A stretch of DNA of 64,000 nt, taken from the NCBI GenBank assembly GCA_036267955.1, contig DATAVB010000116.1:1-64000 (forward strand), in the 5' to 3' direction. The notes under the pieces are model-generated. The model had not been told where the DNA came from. It ran no database searches and saw nothing but the letters and a program-made list of their open reading frames with translations. Position numbers and translations under genes: made by a program. Of the stretch, positions 8,039 to 16,673 are shown piece after piece (within the stretch, counting starts at the first letter, position 1; each line of letters opens with the position of its first letter). Origin of the DNA: DATAVB01 sp036267955 (GTDB taxonomy: Bacteria; Actinomycetota; Actinomycetes; Mycobacteriales; QHCD01).

Positions 8039-9078
8039 GATGTTGCCTCCTGCTCAATTGACGCACCGGCTGCAGTATGCCCGCTGCCGTCGACCACCGG
8101 AATGATCTCGGGAAAGTGGCACGCGCTGGGATGTCCGGTGCCGAGCCGGTCAAGCAGCTCCGGCACCTCGTCGGCGCAGCGCTGCTGCGCCTTCGGGCAA
8201 CGGGTGCGGAAACGGCAGCCGGAGGGCGGATTGCTCGGGCTGGGCACATCGCCGTGCAGCGGGATCCGGCGCTTGGTATCCCGCAATGCCGGGTCCGGCA
8301 CCGGAACCGCCGACAGGAGTGCCTGTGTGTACGGGTGTTCCGGTGCGCCGAATATCTCCGCGCGGGTGCCGATCTCGACGATCGTGCCGAGATACATCAC
8401 CGCGATGCGGTGCGAAACGTGCCGCACGATGGACAGGTCGTGCGATATGAACAGGTACGTCAGGCCGAGTCGGCGCTGTAGCTCGCGCAACTGGTTCACG
8501 ACCTGCGCCTGGATCGACACGTCCAACGCGCTGACCGGTTCGTCCAGCACCAGCAGTTTCGGGTCCAGTGCCAGCGCCCGGGCCAGGCTGATCCGCTGCC
8601 GCTGCCCACCGGAGAATTCGTGCGCGTACCGGTTGGCGTGGTCCGGCGCGAGCCCGACCAGGTCCAGCAACTCCGCGACCCGACCGGCCCCGGTGGCCCG
8701 GTAACGCCCCTGCACCCGCAGCGGTTCGGCGATGATGTCGTGCACCGTCATGCGCGGGGACAGCGACGCGTACGGATCCTGGAACATGATCTGGATTTCC
8801 TGCCGCAACGGCCGCAACTCGCGTGCCGGCAGGGACGCCAGATCCGTTCCCTGGTAGAGGATCCGCCCGGCGGTCGGAGCCAGCAGCCGCACCACCATCC
8901 GACCGGTGGTCGATTTCCCGCAACCGGACTCGCCGACGAGGCTGAGGGTGTCGCCGCGGTTCAGCGACAGGTCGATGCCGTCGACCGCCCGCACGGCGCC
9001 CACCTGGCGACGCAGCACGCCGCGACGGATCGGGAAATGCTTGGTCAGCCCTTCGACCCGCAACAGTTCCTCGGTCAT
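8023..9078 (-). CDS. Dipeptide/oligopeptide-type ABC transporter, ATP-binding protein (DppF/OppF-like)
   Basis: A 351-residue ATPase. The start at ATG 9078 gives MTEELLRVEGL and a four-base ATGA overlap with the preceding ATPase gene; the frame extends further upstream only as an artefact. Walker A GESGCGKST is at 49-57. The signature FSGGQRQ and Walker B LLVLDEP lie near 150-180. The C-terminal oligo/dipeptide-transporter extension has the cysteine pattern GCRFRTRCPKAQQRC. It pairs with the neighbouring DppD-like protein to drive import. Confidence 0.93.
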   Translation of the reverse strand: MTEELLRVEGLTKHFPIRRGVLRRQVGAVRAVDGIDLSLNRGDTLSLVGESGCGKSTTGRMVVRLLAPTAGRILYQGTDLASLPARELRPLRQEIQIMFQDPYASLSPRMTVHDIIAEPLRVQGRYRATGAGRVAELLDLVGLAPDHANRYAHEFSGGQRQRISLARALALDPKLLVLDEPVSALDVSIQAQVVNQLRELQRRLGLTYLFISHDLSIVRHVSHRIAVMYLGTIVEIGTRAEIFGAPEHPYTQALLSAVPVPDPALRDTKRRIPLHGDVPSPSNPPSGCRFRTRCPKAQQRCADEVPELLDRLGTGHPSACHFPEIIPVVDGSGHTAAGASIEQEATSWPEQ

Positions 9079-10106
9079 GACGCCGACTCTCCGGCTGGAA
9101 ACAGTTCCACCGGATCGGCTGTGGCAGCGAGCTTCTCGTGAAAATGGCACGCGCTGCGCTGTCCGTTGCCGAGGTCGGTCAACTCCGGACGCTCGGTGCG
9201 ACAGCGGTCCGCGGCCAGTGGGCAGCGCGGATGGAATGGGCAACCGGACGGCGGCTCGAGCATATTCGGCGGGCTGCCGGGGATCGGCCGCAGCGGGCCC
9301 TCATCGTCATCGAGCCGGGGCAGGCTGGCCAGCAGTCCCACCGTGTAGGGATGCCGCGGTGCGGCGAACAGCGTCCGGACCGGCGCCTGCTCGACGATCC
9401 GGCCGGCGTACATCACCAACACCCGGTCGGCCAGTTCAGCGATGACGCCCAGATCATGGGTGATCAGAATGGTGGCGGCCTTTGTCGTCTCCTGCGCGGT
9501 ACGGAGCAGATCCAGCACCTGCGCCTGGATGGTGACATCCAGCGCCGTGGTCGGTTCGTCGGCGATCAACAGTTCCGGGTCGTTGGCGATCGCCATCGCG
9601 ATCATGGCCCGCTGCCGCATTCCGCCGGAGAATTCGTGCGGATACTGCCGCAGCCGCGCCTCCGGATTCGGCACGCCGACCAGTTCGAGCAGCTCCAACG
9701 CCCGGGCCCGGGCCGCGGCCCGCGAGCTGTCGCGGTGGTGCAGCCGGATTGCCTCGACAATCTGCGAACCGATCGACAGCACCGGATTGAGCGTCGTCAT
9801 CGGATCCTGGAACACCATGGCGATCGGGCCGCCGCGGATCTCCCGCAGCCGGCGCGGCGGCATCGCGCGCAGATCCTCGCCGTGGAACGACAGTGTGCCG
9901 CGCCGGATATTGCCCGGCGGCTGCCGGATCAGGCCGAGGATCGACATCGCCGTCACACTCTTGCCGGAGCCGGATTCGCCAACCACACCGACGATCTCGC
10001 CCGGTTCGACGGTAAAGGAAACCCCGTCGACGGCGTGCACCGTTCCGTCCTCGGTGACGAAATCGACGACGAGATCGGCGACCTCCAGCAACGGGATCTC
10101 GCTCAT
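9075..10106 (-). CDS. Dipeptide/oligopeptide-type ABC transporter, ATP-binding protein (DppD/OppD-like)
   Basis: A 343-residue ATPase with Walker A GESGSGKS near residue 43, signature FSGGMRQRAMIAMAI, Walker B LLIADEPTTALDV and the C-terminal cysteine motif GCPFHPRCPLAADRC. Four-base overlaps on both sides place it in a strictly coupled dppB-C-D-F order. The two ATPases form the cytoplasmic motor of a type I importer whose substrate is set by the binding protein at 12-13.7 kb. Confidence 0.94.
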   Translation of the reverse strand: MSEIPLLEVADLVVDFVTEDGTVHAVDGVSFTVEPGEIVGVVGESGSGKSVTAMSILGLIRQPPGNIRRGTLSFHGEDLRAMPPRRLREIRGGPIAMVFQDPMTTLNPVLSIGSQIVEAIRLHHRDSSRAAARARALELLELVGVPNPEARLRQYPHEFSGGMRQRAMIAMAIANDPELLIADEPTTALDVTIQAQVLDLLRTAQETTKAATILITHDLGVIAELADRVLVMYAGRIVEQAPVRTLFAAPRHPYTVGLLASLPRLDDDEGPLRPIPGSPPNMLEPPSGCPFHPRCPLAADRCRTERPELTDLGNGQRSACHFHEKLAATADPVELFPAGESAS

Positions 10107-10996
10107 CGCGACTGCCTCGGGTCAACGGCGTCGCGCAGCCCGTCACCGATGAAGTTGACCGCCAGCACGGTGATCGCGACGGCCAGGCCCGGCGGCAGCC
10201 AGAGCCACGGCATGCTCCGGATCACGGTCAGGCTCTGCGCATCGGTCAACATGTTGCCCCAACTCGGCTGCGGCGGCTGCACGCCGAGGCCGAGGAACGA
10301 CAGGGTCGCCTCCAGTCCGATCGCCTGCGCCACACCGAGAGTCGCCACCACGCTGACCGGCGGAAGCGCGGCCGGAATGATGTGTCTGGCCATCAACCAG
10401 ACCGGTCCGGCGCCGACCGCGCGCGAGGCCTGCACGTACTCCTGCTCGCGCAGCGACAGCGTGACGCCGCGGACCAGCCGGCCACAGGTCGGCCATTGGA
10501 ACAGTCCGATCGCGATGACCATGGTGAGCACGCTGGGGCCGAGAATGCCGGCGATAACGATCATCACCACCAATGACGGGAAGGACAGGAAAATGTCCGC
10601 CAGCCGCATCACGACGTTGTCCACCCAGCCGCCGAGCAGGCCCGCGATGCTGCCGAGCACGGTGCCGATGACGACGGCGATCAGGGCCGCCGCGATGCCT
10701 ACGCCGAGCGAGACCCGGCCGGCGTACAGCAGCCGGGAGAATACATCCCGGCCGGTGGAATCGGTGCCCAGCCAGTGCTTTCCCGACGGCGACGCGCGAA
10801 TCTGGAACAGGTCGATACTGGTCGGGCTGTGTCCCGAGATCGGGCCGGCGAACAGGGCGCCGATAACGATCACCAGGAGTACGCCGACACTGGCCACGGC
10901 GACCCGGTGCCGGGCAAATCGGCGCACCGCCAGTTTGGCCGGCGAACGGCGTTGCCGCACTGCCGGGGCCGGCACGACCGCCTCTACTCCGGTCAC
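10103..10996 (-). CDS. Dipeptide/oligopeptide-type ABC transporter permease (DppC/OppC-like)
   Basis: 297 residues. There is a cytoplasmic N-terminal stretch, a first membrane helix (about 30-52), the OppC N-terminal motif KHWLGTDSTGRDVFSRLLYAG and then five further membrane segments with the permease EAA loop (SLREQEYVQASRAVGA). It overlaps both neighbours by four bases. It forms the translocation channel together with the DppB-like protein. Confidence 0.93.
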   Translation of the reverse strand: MTGVEAVVPAPAVRQRRSPAKLAVRRFARHRVAVASVGVLLVIVIGALFAGPISGHSPTSIDLFQIRASPSGKHWLGTDSTGRDVFSRLLYAGRVSLGVGIAAALIAVVIGTVLGSIAGLLGGWVDNVVMRLADIFLSFPSLVVMIVIAGILGPSVLTMVIAIGLFQWPTCGRLVRGVTLSLREQEYVQASRAVGAGPVWLMARHIIPAALPPVSVVATLGVAQAIGLEATLSFLGLGVQPPQPSWGNMLTDAQSLTVIRSMPWLWLPPGLAVAITVLAVNFIGDGLRDAVDPRQSR

Positions 10997-11952
10997 TGCA
11001 GCCTCACCCTCGGATCGGCGACCGTATAGAGCACGTCGGCGATCAGGTTGGACAGCAATACGAGAATGGCAATGATCAAAGCGAATCCGATGATCACCGA
11101 ATAGTCCTGATTCTGCACCGAGCTCACCGCCAACTGTCCCATTCCCGGCCAGGCGAAGACCTTTTCGATGACGACGGCGCCGGCGAGGACACCCGGCAGC
11201 GACAGCGCGATGATCGTCAACACCGGGATCAGCGCGTTGCGCAGGGTGTGCCGCAACACGACCCGGGCCGGTGATGCGCCCTTGGCCTCGGCGGTACGGA
11301 CGTAGTCCGACTGCAGTTCGGAGATCATGCTGCCCCGGATATACCGCATGAACGGGCCCGAGTTGCCAAAGCCGAGAATCAGCGCCGGCAGGATCAGGTG
11401 TTTCAGCAGATCGATCAGGCCGGAGGCGTTCGGCGTCGAGATTCCGGCCGACGGCAACAGCTGGAAGCGCAGGGTCAACACGTAGATCGCCAGCAGCGCG
11501 AGGAAGAAGGCCGGGATGGAGACCGAGCCGAGGCTCACCACGGTCGCTGCGTAATCGACCGCGGTGTTGCGCCGGACGGCGGCGATAATGCCCAGTGGAA
11601 AGGCGATCAGCAGGGACAGCACCAGCCCGACGCCCATCAGTTCGATCGTGGGCCCGATCCGCTCGGCCAACAACGAGGTGACCGAGCGGCCGTTCACCAG
11701 TGAATACCCGAGATTGCCGTGCAGCGCGTCACCCAGCCAGTGTCCGTACTGGACAACGACGGACCGGTCCAGCCCCAGCTCGTGCCGTTTCGCCGCGATG
11801 AAGGCGGCGCTGCCGGAGTTGAGCTGGTCGGGCGGGATCATCATCTTCACCGGGTCGCCGGGGGCGGCGTGGACGAGCGCGAAGATCGCGACAGTGATGA
11901 GAAAGAACACCACCACGTTGACCAGCAGCCGGCGCAGGATATACGCGCCCAC
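10993..11952 (-). CDS. Dipeptide/oligopeptide-type ABC transporter permease (DppB/OppB-like)
   Basis: A 319-residue inner-membrane permease beginning MGAYILRRLLVNVVVFFL, a typical DppB first helix. It has the permease EAA loop around DYVRTAEAKGASPARVVLRH and a conserved C-terminal helix. The GTG start at 11952 is preceded by GGGAGG. Just upstream of that site lies a perfect four-unit 9-bp tandem repeat, listed separately. Confidence 0.93.
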   Translation of the reverse strand: MGAYILRRLLVNVVVFFLITVAIFALVHAAPGDPVKMMIPPDQLNSGSAAFIAAKRHELGLDRSVVVQYGHWLGDALHGNLGYSLVNGRSVTSLLAERIGPTIELMGVGLVLSLLIAFPLGIIAAVRRNTAVDYAATVVSLGSVSIPAFFLALLAIYVLTLRFQLLPSAGISTPNASGLIDLLKHLILPALILGFGNSGPFMRYIRGSMISELQSDYVRTAEAKGASPARVVLRHTLRNALIPVLTIIALSLPGVLAGAVVIEKVFAWPGMGQLAVSSVQNQDYSVIIGFALIIAILVLLSNLIADVLYTVADPRVRLQ

Positions 11953-11961
11953 GACACCTCC

Positions 11962-11997
11962 CTCAGCGAACTCAGCGAACTCAGCGAACTCAGCGAA
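11962..11997. repeat. Perfect 9-bp tandem repeat, four units, before the dppB-like start
   Basis: The plus strand reads ctcagcgaa four times without error; the transcribed strand therefore has four ttcgctgag units. The array fills most of the 64-bp gap between the binding-protein gene and the permease gene and ends next to the permease ribosome-binding site. Such arrays are prone to slippage, which could change the spacing between these two genes. Confidence 0.9.
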
Positions 11998-12016
11998 TCG
12001 GTGACTCAGTGGACGG

Positions 12017-13654
12017 TCAGCCCGCGATGCTCCACGAGCCGGGATTCCAGAATCCGGCGTCCTGCGAACCGGCGGCGACGAACCCCTTGACCCGCTTGTT
12101 CACCGCCCACAACCCCATCGGGTCGTAGAGCCAGAGATACGAGGCCTGCTTGTTCTCCTCGATCGCGGCCTGGTCGTACAGCTTCTTGCGAGCCGTCTCG
12201 TCGGTCGTCGCGTTCGCCTTCTTCATCAGCTTGTCCAGCACCGGATCGCAGAAGAACACTATGTTTCCGCCGGCCGGGTACTGCTGGGCGCAATCGACGA
12301 TGACGTCCACGTTCCACGAGTCGACCGCGTAGTTGCCGCCGCCGAACAGCACCATGTCGTACGACTTCTTCTCGTAGCTGGGCAGGATCTGGGCCGCCTG
12401 CACCTGCTTGAGTTTCACCTTGACCCCGACCGCCTGCAGTTCGTTCTGCACGATGGTGGCGGTCGAGTCGCGGTCGCGCTGACCGGGGATCCATTCCAGC
12501 TCCACGGTCTTGCTGGAATCCCAGCCGGCCGCCTTCAGCAGCGACTTGGCCTTGCCCGGGTTGTAACCGTAGGAATTCAACCCGGACGGCTGATTGTCCT
12601 GATAGAAGTCGGAATTCTGGACAAGCCCCTTGCCGGCCAGCACGCTCTGCACGATCTGCTTGCGGTTGATCGCGTACGCGAACGCCTGCCGGACGCGGGC
12701 GTCCTTGAACCGCGACTGGCTCTGGTTCAGCCCGATCCGGATGAACCCGGCGCCCGGGCTCTCCTGGACGCCCACGTCCTTCAGCCCCTGCACGGTCTTG
12801 AGGTCGGTCGGCGAGATCGACGCGATGTCGATGCCGCCGTTGCCCAATTGCGCGGTGGCGACGTCCGAGGTCAGCGGTTTCAGGTAGATGTTCTTGATGG
12901 CCACCTTGGACCGGTAGGTCGGGTTGGCCTTCAGTTGCACGTACTGGTTGGTCTTGTAGCTGACGAACGAGTACGGACCGATGCCGACGGTCGGGCTGCG
13001 GAAGAACTTGTCCTTGGCGACCTGGGTGACGGAGTCCTGGCCGAGAATGTGCTGCGGAATGATATTAACCGTGCCGATCTGCGCCAGCAGACCGAAGTCC
13101 GGCGCGCTGGCCTTGATCACGAAGGTGTCCGGGTCGGGCGCGCTGAGACCGGAGATGGTCTTGGTCTTCCCGGCGACGAAGTCCGGAACCCCGGCCACAC
13201 CGCTGAAACTGCCGGCCGTGGCGCTGCCGCTCTTCGGATTGGCCAGCAACTGGTAGGTGAAAAGCACGTCCTTGGAGGTGAACGGCGTGCCGTCGCTCCA
13301 CTTCAGACCCTTGCGCAGATGGAAGGTGAATGTCGTGGCGTCCGGGGACACCTCGTAGCTATCCGCGAGCAGCGGCTGCAGTTTGTATTTCGGGTCGACC
13401 CCCAGCAGCCCCTGAAAGATGAAGGACATCACCTGGTTGTCCGGCCCGCTGGACGGCGCCAGCGGGCTGAAGACACCGGCCGGCTCCTGATAGAGGTAGA
13501 CGTTGACCGTACCGGCCGTGCCCGAGCCGCCGGTGCCGGCCGAGCCGCCGCCGGTCGTGTCACCGGTGGCGGATTTCGGTCCACTGCATCCGGCGATGAG
13601 GGCGGCGGCGACCGCCAGGCCTGCTATCGCGCGTCGTCCGATCAATCTGGCCAT
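12017..13654 (-). CDS. Extracellular solute-binding lipoprotein (SBP family 5, DppA/OppA-like)
   Basis: 545 residues. The N-terminus has a positively charged start, a hydrophobic core and the lipobox LIAGC with the acylated Cys at residue 23, followed by a Gly/Ser/Thr-rich linker. It should be anchored to the outer face of the membrane. The body has the SBP_bac_5 pattern (TFTFHLRKGLKWSDGTPFTSKDVLFTYQ region near 110-140, and RQAFAYAINRKQI near 325). It delivers the substrate to the adjacent permeases. Members of this family bind peptides, opines, nickel or oligosaccharides, so the ligand cannot be read off. Confidence 0.93.
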   Translation of the reverse strand: MARLIGRRAIAGLAVAAALIAGCSGPKSATGDTTGGGSAGTGGSGTAGTVNVYLYQEPAGVFSPLAPSSGPDNQVMSFIFQGLLGVDPKYKLQPLLADSYEVSPDATTFTFHLRKGLKWSDGTPFTSKDVLFTYQLLANPKSGSATAGSFSGVAGVPDFVAGKTKTISGLSAPDPDTFVIKASAPDFGLLAQIGTVNIIPQHILGQDSVTQVAKDKFFRSPTVGIGPYSFVSYKTNQYVQLKANPTYRSKVAIKNIYLKPLTSDVATAQLGNGGIDIASISPTDLKTVQGLKDVGVQESPGAGFIRIGLNQSQSRFKDARVRQAFAYAINRKQIVQSVLAGKGLVQNSDFYQDNQPSGLNSYGYNPGKAKSLLKAAGWDSSKTVELEWIPGQRDRDSTATIVQNELQAVGVKVKLKQVQAAQILPSYEKKSYDMVLFGGGNYAVDSWNVDVIVDCAQQYPAGGNIVFFCDPVLDKLMKKANATTDETARKKLYDQAAIEENKQASYLWLYDPMGLWAVNKRVKGFVAAGSQDAGFWNPGSWSIAG

Positions 13655-13665
13655 TGCGACCTCTC

Positions 13666-14505
13666 TTATTTGACTGGGTTACGCAGGGTGCCGAGGCCGC
13701 CGATCGTCACGGCCATCTCGTCGCCCGCACTGAGAAACTCGCCGCTGGCCGCGCCTACCCCGGAAGGCGTGCCGGTCAGGATGATGTCGCCGGGCTCAAG
13801 TGTCGTGAGCCGCGACGCATGCGCTATCAGCTCGGCCGTGGAGAAGATCATGTCCTTTGTGGACGCGTGCTGTTTGGTTACCCCGTTGAGGGTGAAGTCG
13901 ATCTGCAGGTCCTGCGGGTCGGCGACCTCGTCGGCGGTCACCAACCATGGCCCGAGCGGCGCGAAGCCGTCGAGCCACTTTCCGGCGAGCCAGTCGAAGA
14001 ACCAGACCGCCTTGTCGTCCAGGTCCCGCTCAAAGCCGTAATCGACGGATCGGGCCGAGACGTCATTGGCGCAGAGGTAGCCGAAGACGTATCCCAGCGC
14101 GTCCGCGACGTCGATGTTGCGGCCGCGGCGGCCGATGACCACCGCCAGTTCGGCTTCCCAGTCGACCTCGTTGCTGACGTCCGGCAGCTCGACCGCGACG
14201 TCCGGTCCGATGATCGAGGTGGAGGGTTTGAGGAACAGCCGTGGCGACAACCGGGACCGGTCGAGCGGCTCGCCGCCGGATTCGACGACGTGGTCCTGGT
14301 AATTCGCGGCGGCGGCCAGCAGCTTCCCCGGCCGCTGCAGTGGCGCCAGCAACGTGACCTCGGCCGCGGGATAGGAATCCCCACCAGCCGGAATGTCCTT
14401 TCCCACCAAGGATTCGAGATCGCCCGCGCCGAGCTCGACCACCCGGTCGCCGTCGAGCCGTCCATGCTGGACGGCGCCATTCCGTTCGTAGGTAACGAGT
14501 TTCAC
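13666..14505 (-). CDS. Fumarylacetoacetate hydrolase (FAH)-fold enzyme
   Basis: A 279-residue protein from GTG 14505; a longer open frame upstream overlaps the dehydrogenase gene and is not protein-like. FAH motifs in order are FLKPSTSIIGP, EVDWEAELAVVIGR (metal-binding Glu residues), WLDGFAPLGPWL and LEPGDIILTGTPSGVG. The family covers acylpyruvate hydrolases, 2,4-diketo-3-deoxy-sugar-acid hydrolases and decarboxylases. Next to two sugar-type dehydrogenases and an amidohydrolase, a keto-deoxy-acid hydrolase or dehydratase is the best guess. The GTGA overlap with the upstream gene and 11-bp gap to the binding-protein gene support one operon. Confidence 0.88.
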   Translation of the reverse strand: MKLVTYERNGAVQHGRLDGDRVVELGAGDLESLVGKDIPAGGDSYPAAEVTLLAPLQRPGKLLAAAANYQDHVVESGGEPLDRSRLSPRLFLKPSTSIIGPDVAVELPDVSNEVDWEAELAVVIGRRGRNIDVADALGYVFGYLCANDVSARSVDYGFERDLDDKAVWFFDWLAGKWLDGFAPLGPWLVTADEVADPQDLQIDFTLNGVTKQHASTKDMIFSTAELIAHASRLTTLEPGDIILTGTPSGVGAASGEFLSAGDEMAVTIGGLGTLRNPVK

Positions 14506-15479
14506 GCGTGAGACCTCTCCGGGAGTCCGGACCGCAGCGACCGCTGGGCCGCGTCGATCACGGTCTGTGTGTGTACTGCATCGGCGACGGTGAGCTGCGG
14601 CCGGCCGGCGGCGATCCCGCCGTGCAGCACATTGAGGAGCGCGTCCACCGTGCTCCCGCCCCGCCAGCGGGATTCGACCCCGACCGCGGTCCGGACCGAC
14701 AGCGCCGGCCTGGTGGCGTCGGTGACGAGCACACCGTGCGTACCGCTGGCGCGGTAGCGATGCAGCATCACGGCGCCGCCGGAACCGGTCGACGTCCGGC
14801 CCACGGTCACCGTGCCGGTCACGCCGTTCTCGTAGTCGATCATCAGGGCGACGAAATCCTCGACCTCGGAATTCCAGTAGCGGCCGGACCGGGCGAATAC
14901 CCGCACCGGCGCCAGCCCGAGCATCGCGTGCAGCACGTCGACCGGATAGAGCGCGAGATTCACCAGCTCGCCGGACGGCGCGGGATCGCCGCCACCGACG
15001 AAGAAATCGGCCTGGACATTCCATGGCAGACCGATCCGGCCGCCGGCGATCGCGGCCACCGCAGACTGCACGGCGCCACCCAGCCGCAGATGGTGGGCCG
15101 GGACGAGGACCCGATCCGACCGCTCGACCTCCGCCGCGAGTTGCCCGGTCTCGGCCAGTGACGCGGCCAGTGGTTTGTCGGCCAGTACATGCTTTCCGGC
15201 CCGCAACACTTCGGCGATCACGGCGGCCCGCTGATCCAGGGCGACAGCGATGGAGACGGCCTCGAATTCGGTCTCCCGGCGAGCCTGATCGAATGAGTCG
15301 TACAGCGCCACGTCCAATCGCGCCGCCGCCTCCCTGGCGGCGGAACCCGATTCACCCGGGCCGGTGCACACCGCCGCCACAGTGAATTCCGGATGGGATT
15401 GGAATGCGGGCAGATACATGGCCGTCTGGTGGTCCTGGCTCCCGATCCCGGCGAAGCCGAGCAGCAGTACGCGGGTCAT
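14502..15479 (-). CDS. Gfo/Idh/MocA-family oxidoreductase, first of two
   Basis: A 325-residue NAD(P)-dependent dehydrogenase. ATG 15479 overlaps the stop of the upstream paralogue by four bases and gives MTRVLLLGFAGIG, the Rossmann start. The usual catalytic EKP motif reads DKP here (GKHVLADKPLA, near residue 100), a conservative but noticeable change. The C-terminal Gfo-type alpha/beta domain follows with YWNSEVEDFVALMIDYENG. It probably oxidises or reduces a cyclic polyol or sugar derivative taken up by the adjacent importer. Confidence 0.88.
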   Translation of the reverse strand: MTRVLLLGFAGIGSQDHQTAMYLPAFQSHPEFTVAAVCTGPGESGSAAREAAARLDVALYDSFDQARRETEFEAVSIAVALDQRAAVIAEVLRAGKHVLADKPLAASLAETGQLAAEVERSDRVLVPAHHLRLGGAVQSAVAAIAGGRIGLPWNVQADFFVGGGDPAPSGELVNLALYPVDVLHAMLGLAPVRVFARSGRYWNSEVEDFVALMIDYENGVTGTVTVGRTSTGSGGAVMLHRYRASGTHGVLVTDATRPALSVRTAVGVESRWRGGSTVDALLNVLHGGIAAGRPQLTVADAVHTQTVIDAAQRSLRSGLPERSHA

Positions 15480-16477
15480 GACACCAGCACCTCGGCCAGG
15501 TCGACCGGCGCGCCGGAGGCGATCGACCGCTCCGCCGCCACTCCCATGGCCACCGCCAACACCCCGTCGGCCGGCCGGACGACGGGGTCGGCGCCGGCGA
15601 CCGTGTCCAGCCACGCCTCGAGCTGTACGACAAATCCGTTGTTTCCGGCGGCCGGCACCGCGGCCGCACCATTCTCGGTGAACAGCAGCGACGATTCGCC
15701 GTCCCACTGCTGGCTGACACTGCCATCGCTGCCACACACCAGCAGATCCCGGTGGGCGAACGAGCCCGGCCGGTGCGCGCGGCTCATCTCGCAGATCGCG
15801 GTCCCACCGTTGGCATAGGTGACCACCATTTCCAGGTAGTCGTAGATCTTCAATTCCGCGGCCGTCTGCTTGCGTCCGCGGGCGAAGACACTGACCGGAC
15901 GGTCATCCAGCCACCAGGTCACGAGATCCAGCAGATGTACGCCGTTGTGCAGTGCATGGCCGCCAGATTTTGCCGGATCAATGATCCAGGAACGCCAGTC
16001 CGGCCAGATCCAACCGCCCAGAATGGCGAGCCGGGCGAAGACCGGGGTGCCGACAGAGCCGTCATCGATCGCCGCCTTGACCGCCCGCCCGTAGTCGTAG
16101 CAGCGGTGGGTGTGTGCAACCGCCAACACCCGATCGGCCGACTCGAAGTCCGCGGCCAGCCGCCGCGCATCCGCGACCGTCGTGGCCAGCGGCTTCTCCA
16201 CCAGCAGGTGCTTCCCGGCGGCCGCCACCGCGGCGCCGATGTCGGCGTGGGTCTGATTGGGGGTGCAGAGGACGACCGCGTCGACCTCTGGCCAGGCCAA
16301 CGCCTCGGCGAGGTCGGCGCTGCACCGCACGCCGCCGTGGCCGCGGGCCGAGGTCTCGGCGCGTCCCGGCGCGGTGTCGACGATCCCGACGAGCGATGCC
16401 CGCCCGGAGACCTGCAGCGCCTTGATGTGTTCGTCCGCGATGAACCCGGCGCCGACCACCAACACACCCAGCGTCAT
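15476..16477 (-). CDS. Gfo/Idh/MocA-family oxidoreductase, second paralogue
   Basis: 333 residues from ATG 16477 (GGAG upstream). The Rossmann motif VLVVGAGFIADEH opens the protein and the canonical GKHLLVEKPLA motif lies near residue 97. The C-terminal domain contains SGGHALHNGVHLLDLVTWWL, a histidine-bearing active-site helix typical of this family. It is the first gene of the leftward operon. Two divergent paralogues in one operon suggest sequential or reciprocal oxidation steps, as in inositol or amino-sugar pathways. Confidence 0.9.
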   Translation of the reverse strand: MTLGVLVVGAGFIADEHIKALQVSGRASLVGIVDTAPGRAETSARGHGGVRCSADLAEALAWPEVDAVVLCTPNQTHADIGAAVAAAGKHLLVEKPLATTVADARRLAADFESADRVLAVAHTHRCYDYGRAVKAAIDDGSVGTPVFARLAILGGWIWPDWRSWIIDPAKSGGHALHNGVHLLDLVTWWLDDRPVSVFARGRKQTAAELKIYDYLEMVVTYANGGTAICEMSRAHRPGSFAHRDLLVCGSDGSVSQQWDGESSLLFTENGAAAVPAAGNNGFVVQLEAWLDTVAGADPVVRPADGVLAVAMGVAAERSIASGAPVDLAEVLVS

Positions 16478-16673
16478 GGGCCGGCTCCGCTCGCCAGAGA
16501 AGTCACGGAACGATATTTCATGTCTGGGAATCTTTGGTGATCCAAGCCACCCTGTCAAGAGCCATTCGTACGGCTCGCTGGTACGGCATGGAACTCCTTG
16601 CCATGTCACTCGTCCGTAACATAACCTCGGCCGCATCAGCTTGAAAAGTCATTCCATGTCTTGAAGGGCGACC
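16478..16673. promoter_or_regulatory. Divergent promoter region of the catabolic operon and aminotransferase gene
   Basis: The 196-bp gap is noticeably more AT-rich than its surroundings and is the only place where the ten-gene leftward operon and the rightward aminotransferase gene can both start. It contains the inverted repeat catgg-aactccttg-ccatg near 16590-16610 and a repeated (t/c)catgtct(t/g)g element on both flanks. These are candidate sites for the IclR protein encoded in the operon. The promoter hexamers are not clear enough to call. Confidence 0.5.
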
